Source: Dolomedes plantarius (Eukaryota > Arthropoda > Arachnida > Araneae > Dolomedidae). From it: 64,000 nucleotides of DNA. The stretch lies in assembly GCA_907164885.2 (NCBI GenBank), contig OU015499.1, forward strand, positions 162,941,129 through 163,005,128. Direction: 5' to 3'. The translations under genes were made by a program, and so were the position numbers. Below the pieces are notes generated by a model. It was not told the DNA's origin. It saw only the letters and a program-made list of their open reading frames with translations, and did no database searches. Of this stretch, positions 24,020-36,443 are shown one piece after another (position 1 is the stretch's first letter; each line of letters opens with the position of its first letter).

Positions 24020-24810
24020 GAAAACTAGAAAATCAGACTTTTGCCCTGAAGCATTTCTTGTTATTGCCCTTGATACTATCCACAATCGCTATCCTACATA
24101 TGAATAGCTGCATATCTACACAAATGTTTCCCTTTTGGACTTCTCCCAAGGAGCTGGTGCTGGTATTGACGGTGAACCTTTTTTGCTTTTGTCTGCCAGT
24201 TGGAAACTTCTCAACCCATTTCGATTGAGAACTGGAATCGATATTTGTTGCACTTTGGCAGCTTTCCATTCGACAGAGTTCTTTTGAGAGGGCTGTGATC
24301 CGATTCAACATCCACCCTTCAGGATCTATCATCTAATCAAGAGAGAACAAGCTCTCACATCCAGCAGTGTAGATCCCTTCTCGAGAGAATTCAACGCAAT
24401 GTGTGTTTCCAGTGGGTGCCCTCCCACTGCGGTGTCAAGGGAAATGAAAAAGCAGAATTTTTGGCAAAGAGAGGGTGAAATATAATTCAGAAATTTGCCC
24501 TTTCATTCATCAAAACTAGAAATAGTCTTTAGACATTCCTTCTGTACAACAGCTACTCACTCTTCTCGTGCTAAGCCCTGGAGTGTTTGTTCTCAGCACC
24601 CATTCCCATTATATCCCTGATGCTCCTTGTGTGGCTGTGACTGGCACTTTTAGACTTTTGACTGGGCAGATTGCCTCCATACCCACCTCTTTCATTTTAA
24701 TATTGTCAACTCACCTGTGTGTATTTTATGTTCAACCAGATGAGATATTACTGCTGCACATGCAGACGAATGCCCTGCATTATCTTATTGTAATTATCTC
24801 TCTATTCTAA
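24020..24810 (+). pseudogene. Non-LTR retrotransposon RNase H remnant
   Basis: Plus-strand reading in shifting frames gives the C-terminal RNase H region of a Jockey/CR1-type retrotransposon. The blocks are THFD then LESIFVALWQLSIRQSSFER (about 24215-24295), then RSLLERIQRN and CFQWVPSHCGVKGNEKAEFL (about 24370-24465). The latter is the conserved PSHCGxxGNExAD block with the Asp changed to Glu. TGTFRLLTGQ follows near 24640, and CVFYVQPDE near 24720 is a decayed Cys-rich tail. At least two frameshifts and stops are present. It lies in the paxillin intron. Confidence 0.75.
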
Positions 24811-25453
24811 AAAAAAGTAACTCCCGTTGCTGCTGCAGTCAAAAGCTTGTCACGCTATCTCCTCCAAAACCACTGGGGATATGGGGTTGAGAGCGATACC
24901 AATGGGTGCAGAAAATGGGGGTACCAAAGTAAGACATGGCTCATCTTTGTCGGACTTTAAGTTTTTTCTTTTCAATTTTATGTTTTGTGGGAAAATATTG
25001 ACTTTTTCATCTTCAGATGACGATAACTCGCCAAAAAATGATCGTAGAATTTTGATCTTTTTACAATCTAAGACTACAGACATTTCTCTTTCAAACTAGA
25101 CCTCATTTGTGTAAAAATATTTTAAAACAGACTAATATTTTCATCAAAAAGTGAAAGAGTTTTTCGAGAAATATCGTCCCCTATGTGGATGTAATATTGA
25201 TGCTTCTCAAGTTTTTATCTTACAAAGAAAATATTGACATCATCTGGAAGCTGAAAGCTTTCTTATTCATATAAACCTCATTTCAAGTCTCTTTCTTAAA
25301 ATTTAGATATTTAATTGAATTTTAAAGCTGATAATTCAACAGTGATGAAAGGCCCTTCGCATAAGGGTGACAACAGTAAATGGATGGAAGCTGTTACATT
25401 GCCCGAGAATCACCCCTATGTATCTCACTATTAGCCCTAACAGAGGAGCGAGC

Positions 25454-25472
25454 CTAGGGGCGAAGCCCCTAG
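25454..25472 (+). repeat. Perfect CTAG hairpin, Helitron-like 3' end
   Basis: CTAGGGGCGAAGCCCCTAG is a perfect 8-bp stem with a GAA loop. The same architecture (CTAG...GGGC-GAA-GCCC...CTAG) terminates the Helitron-like insertion at 57794-58140. This is probably the 3' end of a degraded relative; no 5' TCTATACTAAT end was located upstream. Confidence 0.55.
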
Positions 25473-25509
25473 TGTTGTAGAATAATATTGGAGAGCACGA
25501 AGCCTTATA

Positions 25510-26395
25510 CCCTAATAAGGCCTAGCCTTATGACCTAATAATCAACAAGCTGGCATTTGATAAATAAGTAATTATCTTGTAAACAGAATACCTTCTTTCG
25601 TTCAGACTTGCTTATTTATTTTATTCAAAGCTTACATATGATGTGACATTCTATAAAATAGCAGTGTGCATTAAGTAAAATACTGGTTATTTGAAAATTT
25701 ATTTGTAAACCTTTGTTAATCAAGTTCTACTTTAAAATTTCTGTGTCTAATAAAAAAGGTAATTGTTTGCAAGTACATACTAACTGTGCTGGATGTGTTA
25801 GTGAGTAAGTTAGGCAAAATCAGTGAGTTTATACTCCATTACGAGTGTGAAGACTTTGTGGGCTTCATTAAATTAAAATTTCGAGTATGTAAAAAAAAAT
25901 CTGTAGAAATTAAAATCGAGGAATACAATAAAGTATTCCATAGATTGGATAGATCTTAAATTATTTGATGTATATAATAGTTTGAGACAGATCCAAACTA
26001 TTGTAATGTATCAATTTTGTAACAGTTTTATATATATATATATATATATATATTTTAAATTGAGATATGATTTTATCAGTACATTTCTATTAGTATTTCA
26101 GTGCATACATCACATTTAGGAACCCTCTTTACATGTTTTGCTTTAGAAGTTGCCCTGCTTATTTGATTAATTGGGATTCTTAACATATTTCTGTGTACTC
26201 AATGTTGTTTTTGTATTTTTAATTAAAAGAAGATAAGCCTGTAACTTTCCTAGATTGTTGTATCTGTAGTAGGAAAATTCTGTTTCTCTTTACTGGCAAT
26301 AATTTTTGAGTACCCAAGTACCCTTTCTATAATTTTCTTATCTGGTATTTTTGTTGATATGAATATACTAATGAAGATATTGTGGCCTATTCTAG
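25510..26395. other. AT-rich intron with (TA)n, nothing else recognised
   Basis: The tract includes (TA)n at about 26029-26052. No other feature is visible up to the acceptor TATTCTAG at 26395. Confidence 0.5.
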
Positions 26396-26626
26396 AAATG
26401 TATCACTGCTTTGGAAAAAACTTGGCATCCTGAGCATTTCTTCTGCACTCAGTGTGGCAAACAGTTTGGAGAGGACGGTTTTCACGAAAAAGATGGCAAG
26501 CCCTATTGCCGAGATGACTACTTAGAGATGTTTGCTCTGAAGTGTGCAGGTTGCAACCGACCCATTACAGAAAATTATATATCTGCAATGAACAGTCAGT
26601 GGCATCCCGGATGTTTTGCTTGTCGG
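26396..26626 (+). CDS. Pax: Paxillin, LIM2 body and start of LIM3
   Basis: The acceptor is CCTATTCTAG and the donor is GTAAGA (26627); phase 0 at both ends. It encodes [20 protein letters not shown], then [19 protein letters not shown], completing LIM2. [20 protein letters not shown] and HPGCFACR follow for LIM3. The zinc ligands are intact. The exon ends between the two halves of the LIM3 Cys-x2-Cys (CR then DC in the next exon), and the reading frame is preserved across the 9.5 kb intron. Confidence 0.95.
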
Positions 26627-27009
26627 GTAAGATTGACAAATCAAAATTGCTTGCTTGTGACTCTTTCATGTCATTTCATTACAATTTTTTTATTTCTTAT
26701 TGTGTGCTATTTGGACAAGTTTTTAGTATGTCGAGAAGTTTTCAAATTTTTCAATCTGCTGAAACTGGATTTGCGTGTTTTAGGATGCTTAAAATCCAAA
26801 CTCAGTGAGTGGTTAGTATGAAAGTGAATGCCAAAAATGGATTCATTTTGAGCACTAGATTTAATGTAGAAACAGAAATGCACCCTCTTAAAAATTCTGT
26901 TACTGTCTATTATTGTCAGTATCTTTTATTTGTTACTTATAAGGTATATTTTGAATGCTGAATAGATGAGGGAAAAAATTCACCTATAGTATAAATTATT
27001 GTATTAAAG

Positions 27010-27387
27010 CAGTGGTTCCCAACCCGTAGAAGTCTGGACCACTAAGCCAAAAACTGAACTATGTACAGACACCCCCCCCCCCCCCACACACACACACTTG
27101 ATGGGGGGGAAACCTTCCGGGGGGGTATGAGGGGTATAGAATATCCCTCAGGCAAAAGGGATACAGGATTAAAGTACTTGCATTCTAACGTATCATATTC
27201 TAATGATAAAATAATTATGTTAAACTTTTAAGAAATTTTAATTCAACACCTGATAGTTATTGGATATATTCGGCCCATTTAGTTCAATGAACATTGCTTT
27301 CAAAATCCCTGTTTATTTGGAAACTTTTTTATATGTTGTGCTGGACCACTCCCGAGGCTCTCACGGACCACCGGTTGGGAACCACTG
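27010..27387. mobile_element. Non-autonomous hAT-like element, family C copy 2
   Basis: CAGTGGTTCCCAACCC at the left and GGTTGGGAACCACTG at the right form inverted ends. They are flanked by a perfect 8-bp duplication TATTAAAG (27002-27009 and 27388-27395). It is closely similar to 10011-10368 throughout, including AGAAATTTTAATTCAACACC and GGACCACTCCCGAGGCTCTC. It differs by an expanded C-run and (CA)n at about 27069-27099. It is in the last paxillin intron. Confidence 0.92.
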
Positions 27388-28027
27388 TATTAAAGGTTGT
27401 TAAGAATATGTAATTTTATGTGTTGCAAGTTTCTCAAATCATCTAAATTTTCTATTAAAATCTTTTGTAATTTTTATTAGATGAGCCATTGAGCTCACAA
27501 ATACTTGTATGGTTAATAGCTTATCATTTAAAAAAAAATTATATATATAATGCTGTTAATATTCATTGAAAATTGTTTTCTCTCAATGTGGATTGTTTTT
27601 TCATAAGTAAGTGGGTAATTTTATAAGTGTTTTGCTGATCTGTTATGTTCAAATGAAGTATACACTAAGCGAAAAAGAAAAGCATTAACTATTACATAAA
27701 GATAATTTATTAGAAACGTATGAATCAGAGGAATATGGTTTCTAATTATTTCATATACTTCGAAAAAGAGAATACTTGTTGAACCATCAATTTTTCTTCT
27801 CTTTTGTAGTGTATTTATTGCTTTTGCCATAGTTCCATTGCTCTGTAGGATATATTATATAGAATTCAACAATGCTATTTACTTAGTATTCTTCCCTTGC
27901 TTTCACTAATTTCAGTAATGTGATTTTTGCTCCTCCCTGTTATCTATGTATACCCTCCTTTTAATTTTAATTAATAATATTTAGTGTTTATTAATGTTTG
28001 TGTTGAATATTATTATATACATTAGAA

Positions 28028-28241
28028 CAGTGATTCTCAACCTTTTCATACCTGAGGACCACTAGATGCCTTACCAAATCAATAGCGGACCACATACACT
28101 AAAATAAATGAAAACTTGTATAGGCCTAGTCTACTGCATACATTTTTATTATTATTATGCCGAAAGGCCAATATTTCGTGGACCACATGAAACATCCCAT
28201 GGACCACAAGAAGTCTTCTGACCACAGGTTGAGAATTGCTA
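28028..28241. mobile_element. hAT-like MITE, 214 bp
   Basis: The left end CAGTGATTCTCAACCTTTTC and the right end ACAGGTTGAGAATTGCTA are inverted repeats. They are flanked by the 8-bp duplication CATTAGAA (28020-28027 and 28242-28249). GGACCAC motifs sit near both ends. It is non-coding. Confidence 0.88.
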
Positions 28242-28249
28242 CATTAGAA

Positions 28250-30028
28250 TATACTAAAAAAGACAGTGTTGGTCAGTATCCTCTTACGTAGAATATGTCT
28301 CTTGCATTTGTAGAACATGTGTGAAAATTTTCATGGGAGGTTAGATATATTTTTATTAATTTGCGGTATATGACTTCAGTTTTTTCTGGGTTAAAAGAAT
28401 TTCTTTTACCTTTTCTTTAATAAATGTAGTTATTGCTATAAAATTGGCACAAAAGCCACAGACATATTTTACTTCAAGTGATATGACTGTAACTAGTTGT
28501 TAATTGTAATGTGCATTTATATTTTACTATACTTTTAAAAGGGCCCATAGTGTAGTCACACTTGCATAAACTTTAGGTGAAACTTGGAGACTATTTGCTC
28601 TATGAATTTTTCAATTCAGTCGATTTATTTATTTAACTTTGTATATATAGTTTAAGCATTTGTAGTTTAAAAAAAAAAAAAAAAACTTACACATGTTCTT
28701 TCAAAATTTGTAATTTTTTAAATGAATTTTTTGTTTTGTATACACACTATTTAGTGTATGTTTATGTTTTTAGAAAGGAGTGTTTTGCTTATAAATTTAC
28801 AAAATTGACTTGATGTCAATGTTCATGTATTGTGATCATTGTCCACACCTGCTACATTATTAAAACTAGGGATATAATTGCATTCAACACATGGAAGAAA
28901 TTATTTAATATTGATTTAATTACTCTATAAATTTTTAAGTATAGATGAAAAAATGTGTGATTAAAAATATTTGAAAAGCTACAGTGGGCTGAAAATGATT
29001 TTGATCTGAGATTTTTTATTTTGAAAAATATTTGTGCATAAGTTATTTCACATTCAGATATTATAAAAATTTAGCTCTTTTAAAATTGCATTAAATTTCT
29101 TAGAGTTCAGACCTATTTTTATTTCTCCATATTCTTATCTTAATTTTATTAAATTATTTAAGTTTATTGTAATGCCAGGAAAAAAAGTGAAATGATATAC
29201 AATATTCAGATAGCTTTTTATCTGATTTCAAATTTTATGAATAATTTGAATAATTATATTTTCAAACATTTATGTATTTCTGCTTATTTTGGAGATAGTC
29301 TGAGTCTGGAAATATCAAAACAATTTTGTTGAATGGGGGCTAATTATGGATAAGTCATTTGTTCCCTGATTTTCTTATGGATTTTTAAGTCTTAACTCTT
29401 TGTATTTTGATATACATTCCTCGTGTTTTTGGGTGCCATTATTAATGAAGGCCTCATGGTAAACACAATTTTAAATAAGTGTTGAAATAATAGAGTAAGG
29501 AAAAAACCATAAAAATGATAATACCAGTCTATAGCAAATTTAGTTTTATCACTGCAGATAATGGCCCAATAATATATCTTTAGCACAAGAAGTTGTGATG
29601 GTTTTTTATTATTATATTTTTATTGACAGCCAGTTAAAGGACAAATTTTCTCTCTCATAAAGGAGTCAAATGCCAAATGTATACATGAGAGGCCTTCGTG
29701 CATGCTTTGAGAATTAATTGATGCAGGAAGACTCAAGAAGAAAGATGCATTTGAGCAAAGAAAAATAATAGAAGTTATTTACATTCTAATTAGGGGTAAT
29801 AGTGAAAAATTATAGAAAAGTTCATGGTATTAATGTAAAGTATAACATATAAACCTAAACATTTGAAATGAAATTTAACTCTCTCCTTCTCTTACACTAA
29901 AACCAAATAGGTATGGGTTTCTCTTTTCAAAGATAGAGAGAAAAACAGTCTGTAATCTGTTATTTTTAGAGCTTTAAAAAATATATTCAGTTTTTAGCGA
30001 GCCAGTTAACTGAGTAAAAGTTAATATA
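28250..30028. other. AT-rich intron, nothing recognised
   Basis: There are homopolymers (poly-A near 28670-28685) and short AT runs. Nothing else is recognised. Confidence 0.5.
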
Positions 30029-30670
30029 CAGGGTTAGCACAAATGAATGTCCGGATTTTAAATATTTATATTTTCAAAACTATTACACATATTATAATAA
30101 ACGATACACTACATCAAAGAAAAATAGACCAATTTTTATTTTCAGTTACAAATGTTCGACGTGTGACCCTTTTGTTACTCGACAAACATCTCATCTGTCA
30201 TCAAGTTTGTTCCACACATTTTTTAGCATTACACTGTCAATGGTTCCTAATGCTGTACAAATGCATTTTTTAAGTTCTTGCAGTGTTTTCGGCATTGGTG
30301 GTGCATAAACAGTGTCTTTGACATAACCCCATAAGGTCTGGGGATCCTGGTGGCCATGTGATGAAGGGTAAATCATTGTCACCCGCATGCCCCATCCATT
30401 GGGATGGAAGCTCCTCATTTAAGTAAGCACATTCAAAGACTGAAAAAACCCTTGCATATTCTAATATGCTAAAACTCTTTTCTGTCACCGTCACCATTTT
30501 TGGATTTCAATCACAGCGTTCTGTGGATGTGCTACCATCTATTGATCGATGGTGGGGAGGAAAAACTTGGTGTATTATCCTTTGATTTCTTGTATCACTT
30601 ATTGTAATATGTGTAATAGTTTCAGAAATATAAATTTTTAAAATCCGGACATTCATTTGTGCGAACACTG
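30029..30670 (-). mobile_element. Mariner-like deletion derivative with long TIRs
   Basis: The left end CAGGGTTAGCACAAATGAAT, then GTCCGGATTTTAAA, is matched inverted at the right end 30670, with homology continuing for about 65 bases (TATTACACATATTA block). On the minus strand, a start-like MVTVTEKSFSILEYARVFSV resembles a mariner transposase N-terminus. It is followed almost at once by WPPGSPDL, then LWGYVKDTVYAPPMPKTLQE, the C-terminal tail. The helix-turn-helix region and most of the DDE domain are deleted. TA is present at the left (30027) but not at the right edge. Confidence 0.82.
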
Positions 30671-33600
30671 CACATTTAACAGTACACCTTGGACTTACGA
30701 AAAATGCTGAGAAATTGATTAAGTTTTCAGCATTTTTAACAAATTAAGCAATGAAGCAAATTGAATGAAAATTTCTGGACTGTTAGATAAAATATAACTT
30801 GTGGCAACAAAAATATCATATTGATGTCAATTATTTAGATTAATTAGGAAATCTTTATGGAGTAACACATTGTTTTCCTATTTTCATAATTCCCGTGTGT
30901 CAATGTGCACATGATAATGGATGTTAATTGTAATTTATTAACATGAAACACACTTTAACATAAAGAAAACATTTGGCTTAAAATACTGACATAAAATCTT
31001 TTAATTACCTTCTTTTTCAATATTTATAATTAGCAATTAATTTTTGAAAAAAATTTCACAAAAATTTTCTTCAAAGTCAGAAAATCATATTTTGAGATAA
31101 ATTCATTTCAAGTTAAAATGTTGTATAAAAATTACTGTTTGTATGTTCCAAATTCTTTTAATACCTTATGACAGAGATAGGCAAAAAACCTAACATAAAG
31201 GTGAAGGAACATATATATACAGATAATTTCCTAACAATTGTCGTACCACAAAAAGAGTGGTACCAAATTGTTCAGAATAAATCCCAGTTTCAATTACTAT
31301 AAAAAACAAAAATTTGATTTTTGACTAATTTCAAGGTGTACTAGCCAGTTAACTTAATGAAACAATGAGACTTGATGTGTAGTTGTTTTACAATGTGTAA
31401 AAACACTATTTAGGATAAAATTTATATTAGACTGTATTAGAGACCTCAAAACCAAGTTTAATCAACAGCAGTATATCTGTGTACCCTCTCATCTTTGTAA
31501 TTAAATAAACATTCAGAAGCATAGGAAAATGGGTCATTTTGATAGTAAAGAGCTGTTATATCAACATCATATGTTGCATTCATGTTTTGTTTGGCTGAAT
31601 CATTCATCAAATTTTAGTATCGTGATTCTAAAACACAAAGCTCGTAACATTTAATGGTGCATTATTTTCTATATATGCTATGTAAAAAGCTATCTGAAAA
31701 GAAACATATAATTTTATATTTTTAAAAATATATTGAATATTTATGTTGTAAAATTTTAGTTTTATTTCATTATTTCTTAATTTTAAATTATTTTGAAAGC
31801 TACATACAGGTATAGTTTAAAAATTCTTGTTTCATTTCTAAATTATTTTTTTCTTATAGTTTTAATATTCAGTATTCCATAGTCAATATTTTTTTTTGTT
31901 TTGCATACTGCATATTAATAGGCAAGTCGTATAAGAGCGGCAAAATCTAGTTCTTTATCTGAAAATTCATTTCACTTGAAAAATGAATTAGAAATATTGA
32001 ATAATAAAATTTAATATTTTAAAATATATTGCCATTGACAGAAATATACACTTTTACTTATGTGTTGTCAAGGGAACTTAATAACGATAGAGATAAAGAG
32101 AAATTGAAATATTTTACGACCTACCTTAAGATTGTATAGATTTTTGAAAAGTTTTGAGATAATTTTGATTGCCTATTAGTATGTAAATGAAATCTTTTGA
32201 ATCCAATATTAAGTATTCACATTATTTTCACTGCCATTATATAGCAAGAAAAGGCGTGAATCATCTCTCCTGATCTAAAGTGAGAAAACTGTCCTATTAG
32301 CATGTGCCAAATGTGTGATAGATTTCGGTTTCTAGATTGACCACATTTGTTAGAGAAAACTATCTATGCATATTGTTACATAATAATAACCACTAATTTC
32401 TCAAGACTTGCCAAAGAAGTCAAAAGGCAAATAAGTATAAAGGCAGTGATGAACATTTAACATTATTTGTATAAAAGTTTAAACTTTCCCGAATTTCCCT
32501 CAGAAAAAGTAGATTATTTTTCTGTTTTGTAGTTTATACTGTGTCATTTTCAGTGTTTTTAATATGATTTTTTAAGCAATATTTGCTTATTGTGTTGAAT
32601 AGTATAAAATAACTTTTCCCTTATGTCCCTATTTTTTGCAGATCTGTTTTTGCGCCGTGTATTTTTGAAAATTTTTGCTTAATTTTTGTCACAAGTTTTT
32701 GTCTATTTTTTTTCTTTTTTTAAAATTAGATAACGCTGGTAGGGGCAATTTTGTAATCCACATTAACTGTAGTTTTTGTTTTCTAATGAAAATTGTGGAG
32801 TAACCCTGAGGGATAGATTTGTTACAGTGTATTGCTGTTAGATACTGCATACCACCGTAGTAAGCTGGAATTTTTAATGTCAAGAATTTTTCTAACATCT
32901 TTTGCGAAAAATACTGTGAAGTGAATAACTCCTTAATGCTTACTTGATTGTAGACTAGTGTGCTTTCACAAACTGTATGAAAGCATGATGAATGAAAGCT
33001 GCCATTGCATGATTATGTGTATTTTGAAATACTCAGCCATTACTGCAAACTAACTTTGCTGTTCTGTCATACTTCAAGAGATTTTGTTGAACTGATAAAT
33101 TATCCTATTGTACACATTTATATTTAATATGTATAATCTTTCATGTGTCTAACAGAGTAGGGATGGACATTGAAAACATCTAGGAGTCAATATTGTTCAA
33201 ATTTTATATACTTCATTGCTGATATTATGATAGTTAATCATTTACATGTTCAGTGCCTCATTAAACTTTATTGTGAATTAATGTATGGTCAATTTAAAGT
33301 AATGTGGTGATTTATCATAAAATGTTATGTGAAAATTTACATTCATTTTTTGAAACAATTATATTCATTAACGGTATTAATGTTAATACATTAAAATATA
33401 AATCATGATATATGATTCTGTATTTAGTTCCAAAAGTTTACATGTTTATGTGACTCTATTGAAATTGACAATCGTAAGCGTTAAAAAAGATCTAATCATA
33501 ATTTAAATGATAACCATTCAATGTCAATCCCTATACTAAAATATGATCTGTAAATATTGTAATGTTTTGCTAAAATTTATTTCTACTTAGTGCAGCCATT

Positions 33601-34900
33601 TCTTGCGCTCACTGAGAAAAGTCTTTTACTTTTCAACCTTTTACCCTTCAATCATGTGAAAGTGGTAGTTGTGGAACCTATCATTATTTCTTATTAGATG
33701 ACTGGTGACCTATTTTCTAGTCATCAGAGTAAAATTTAAACTTAATCATGATTTATTGAACTCGATAAACTTGTATAAAATTTTAAGGGTTGAGAGAATA
33801 AATTTCTATACCTTTGACAGTGTTATCTTTTTTTACCTTCATGCAATTTTGAAAAAGTTCTAAGTTCAAACATATCTAGATACAAACAGTAAAAATAACC
33901 TTCTTTCAAAATTGCACTTTTTGAAAAGAAGGTAATTTAATGAATTTAAGACACAAGAATACCCTTCTGAAGCTAAAAGCTAAGTTTATTTTATGCCCAA
34001 TCCAAGTTGCTTAATGTCACTCTGTACTACTTTTGCACTAAAATTGTGATAGCTATTGGTAGTTTATTAAATAAAAGTGATTTTACAACAAAACACCTTC
34101 TTTCTCTTTGGTCACCAATTCAGACAAAATATTGCACAAATCTTAATAACAGCTCTATTTCCTGTGTATAATGTGTACATATTCAGCTTTATTATTAGAG
34201 TCAGTTTGGTTGAATTTTCGGATCCTTTGAAAATTTGTTTCACTTTGTTTTAAGTCCACCAAGCTTTACATAATAATCTCTATTCACTATATATGTAGAA
34301 AGTTAGAATGATAGAGCCAGTGATATCAAAACTTTATAAAGTGGTATTTAATAATTAAATTGCTTATCAGAAATTGATGTAGTTTTCTGGTCTTTAAAAG
34401 GTGCCTAAAAGATGGGCTGATGTGGATATAGACTTATTGTAGTTCATTCAGGTCATAATCCTTCATGTGCTCTAGTTTGTCAAAATTAAATTGTGTATGA
34501 TGATCATAAAAGTTCTCATACAGTGATCATTTTACTGACATTTCTTATGCATTGATGGATTTCTTTTAGTAACATATTCATTTTTTTAATAAATTTTTTT
34601 AAAATAGTTACTTTAGTTACCATTTATGTTCAAAATTTCATGTCAAATAAAGCAGTATATAACAGTAATTAAATTTCATTGTCCTCTTTCAAAGTAACCC
34701 CAAACTCAGAGGGAATATTTGAAAGCTTATATTGCATCATTTTCCAAAGATAGCTGACTTTTAGGTCTTCGTCAACTTATTAAAGTAATAGACACAGGCA
34801 GTTAAATACTTAAGTCATAGCTTGATTTCTAGTTTCCCAAAGCTATGTTGTCTCATATTTTTCCTTAATTCAACCCTGTTATGTTGCTGGACATTTGTTG
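30671..34900. other. AT-rich intron, nothing recognised
   Basis: About 4.2 kb of AT-rich intron. Scattered homopolymers only; no inverted-end element, protein motif or RNA gene was recognised by eye. Confidence 0.5.
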
Positions 34901-34979
34901 TTATGTTGCTGGACCCTGTTGGGTTGCATATCTGTGACTGCACAAATGACTCTAATGCAGCTCAATTCCCCATAGAAAG

Positions 34980-35260
34980 TTCTTTGAGGAAGGTATTTCT
35001 CTCATTAGGCATATAAGGTTAGTGTAGTATGATTGCAATTCTTATAGCATAGCATTGAATAAAGCAGAATGTATTCAGTTGTCTGTGACTACACAAGTAC
35101 ATCAGATTTGTTTGGATGGTCCTCTGTAGAAGGTTTATTTCTTATTAGGCATATGAAAAAAAATAGTTTGTGGTGTCCTTCATGGAGGATGTACAGGTAT
35201 TTCTCAGTAGGCACATGAGGTTAGCTTAGTATGGATACAGTTCTTAGAGGACAGAAGTAA
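34980..35260. repeat. Degenerate direct repeats
   Basis: GTATTTCTCTCATTAGGCAT (about 34992), TTTATTTCTTATTAGGCATA (about 35132) and GTATTTCTCAGTAGGCACAT (about 35196) are related. Two are followed by AGGTTAG and TTAGTATG-like strings. Spacing is irregular (about 140 and 65 bases). Confidence 0.5.
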
Positions 35261-35470
35261 TTAATCAAGAAAGTACTGTTTTTAACATAGGATTATGTTC
35301 CTCCATAATGGTCCTGTGGAAAGGAAAATTTCAGACACTAAAACTGTCTGTCTGTTCCATTCTCACGAGTTATAATTTTGGCAGCGCACCAAACCCCGTC
35401 TATTGCTTGGACAAGTTAAATAGAAAAGTACCAAGATACATCAAAATTTTGACATACATGCATGTATATA

Positions 35471-35810
35471 CAGTGGAATCTCGATCTATTGTTTTTCAAG
35501 GGACCGACTGAACTGAACAATAGATGCGGGAACATAACCAGTAACGTAGTGAGAGGGGGGCAAGGGGTCTATCATGCCCCGGGTGCCACTCGCTGAGGGG
35601 TGCTAAATGGTCCTTTTCACTAATTCTATGTATAATATTACAATATGTTTTTCGGGGAGCGTGCGCCAAAAAGGTATCTTGCCCCGGGCACCAGATATGC
35701 TCGCTATGTCACTGAACATAACAAAGCAATATGATCGTTGGGACTGGGTGAAATAAATGAGACATACGGGAAAACGATGATTCGGAGAACGATCAATCGA
35801 GGTTCCACTG
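35471..35810. mobile_element. pogo/Tigger-like MITE, host of a nested hAT MITE
   Basis: CAGTGGAATCTCGATCTATT at the left and GATCAATCGAGGTTCCACTG at the right are inverted repeats. They are flanked by TA (35469-35470, 35811-35812). Removing the nested element at 35539-35714 leaves about 155 bp, the same length as the MITE at 2400-2554. Confidence 0.85.
35539..35714. mobile_element. hAT-like MITE nested in the Tigger-like MITE
   Basis: CAGTAACGTAGTGA at the left and CGCTATGTCACTG at the right pair as inverted ends. The 8-bp duplication AACATAAC is perfect (35531-35538 and 35715-35722). The interior has GCCCCGGGTGCCA and GCCCCGGGCACC motifs. It is 176 bp and non-coding. Confidence 0.92.
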
Positions 35811-35822
35811 TATATACATATG

Positions 35823-35971
<149 letters not shown>

Positions 35972-36176
35972 AAGAGGTAAGCAACAATAAGTAATCCTAC
36001 GTTAATGACTCGCGGAAGTTTCGTTAGAAGATACTACCTGAAATTTTTTTTTTTTTTTTTTTCCTAATTAAGGGTTAGTCTATTTTTGATATGAATAAAG
36101 TTTTATTATCTGTTTCTGGACATTGTTATATTGTATGCATTGTAATATGTGTACTAAAGCTGTATTTAAATTTCAG

Positions 36177-36443
36177 GACTGCCGCCAGCCTTTCAATGGT
36201 GGAAGTTTCTTTGATCACGACGGTCAACCTTACTGTGAGCTCCATTACCATGCCAAAAGAGGCTCCCTTTGTGCTGGCTGCCATAAGCCCATTAGTGGGC
36301 GATGTGTTACTGCTATGTCCCGCAAATTTCACCCCGAACATTTTGTGTGCTCGTTTTGCTTGAAACAGCTTAACAAAGGTACCTTCAAAGAACAGAACGA
36401 CAAGCCTTACTGCCATCCTTGCTTCGAAAAGCTTTTTGCCTGA
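36177..36443 (+). CDS. Pax: Paxillin, last coding exon (LIM3 end and LIM4)
   Basis: The acceptor is TTAAATTTCAG (ends 36176) in phase 0, and the stop TGA is at 36441-36443. It encodes [20 protein letters not shown], finishing LIM3. LIM4 follows, from [20 protein letters not shown] through [19 protein letters not shown] to [13 protein letters not shown]. All LIM4 zinc ligands are visible, the last being Cys-x2-Cys as in the family. The C-terminus FEKLFA resembles the vertebrate FLKLFC. LIM3 in vertebrates is important for focal-adhesion targeting. Confidence 0.97.
   Translation, partial: DCRQPFNGGSFFDHDGQPYCELHYHAKRGSLCAGCHKPISGRCVTAMSRKFHPEHFVCSFCLKQLNKGTFKEQNDKPYCHPCFEKLFA

Noticed and set aside
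24033..24332. 99-codon minus-strand ORF
   Set aside because: The recognisable signal (retrotransposon RNase H) is on the plus strand; this is its antisense.
26542..26808. Extension of the LIM2/LIM3 exon past 26626
   Set aside because: A consensus donor GTAAGA follows CFACR and the next LIM3 residues (DCRQPF) are found in phase at 36177.
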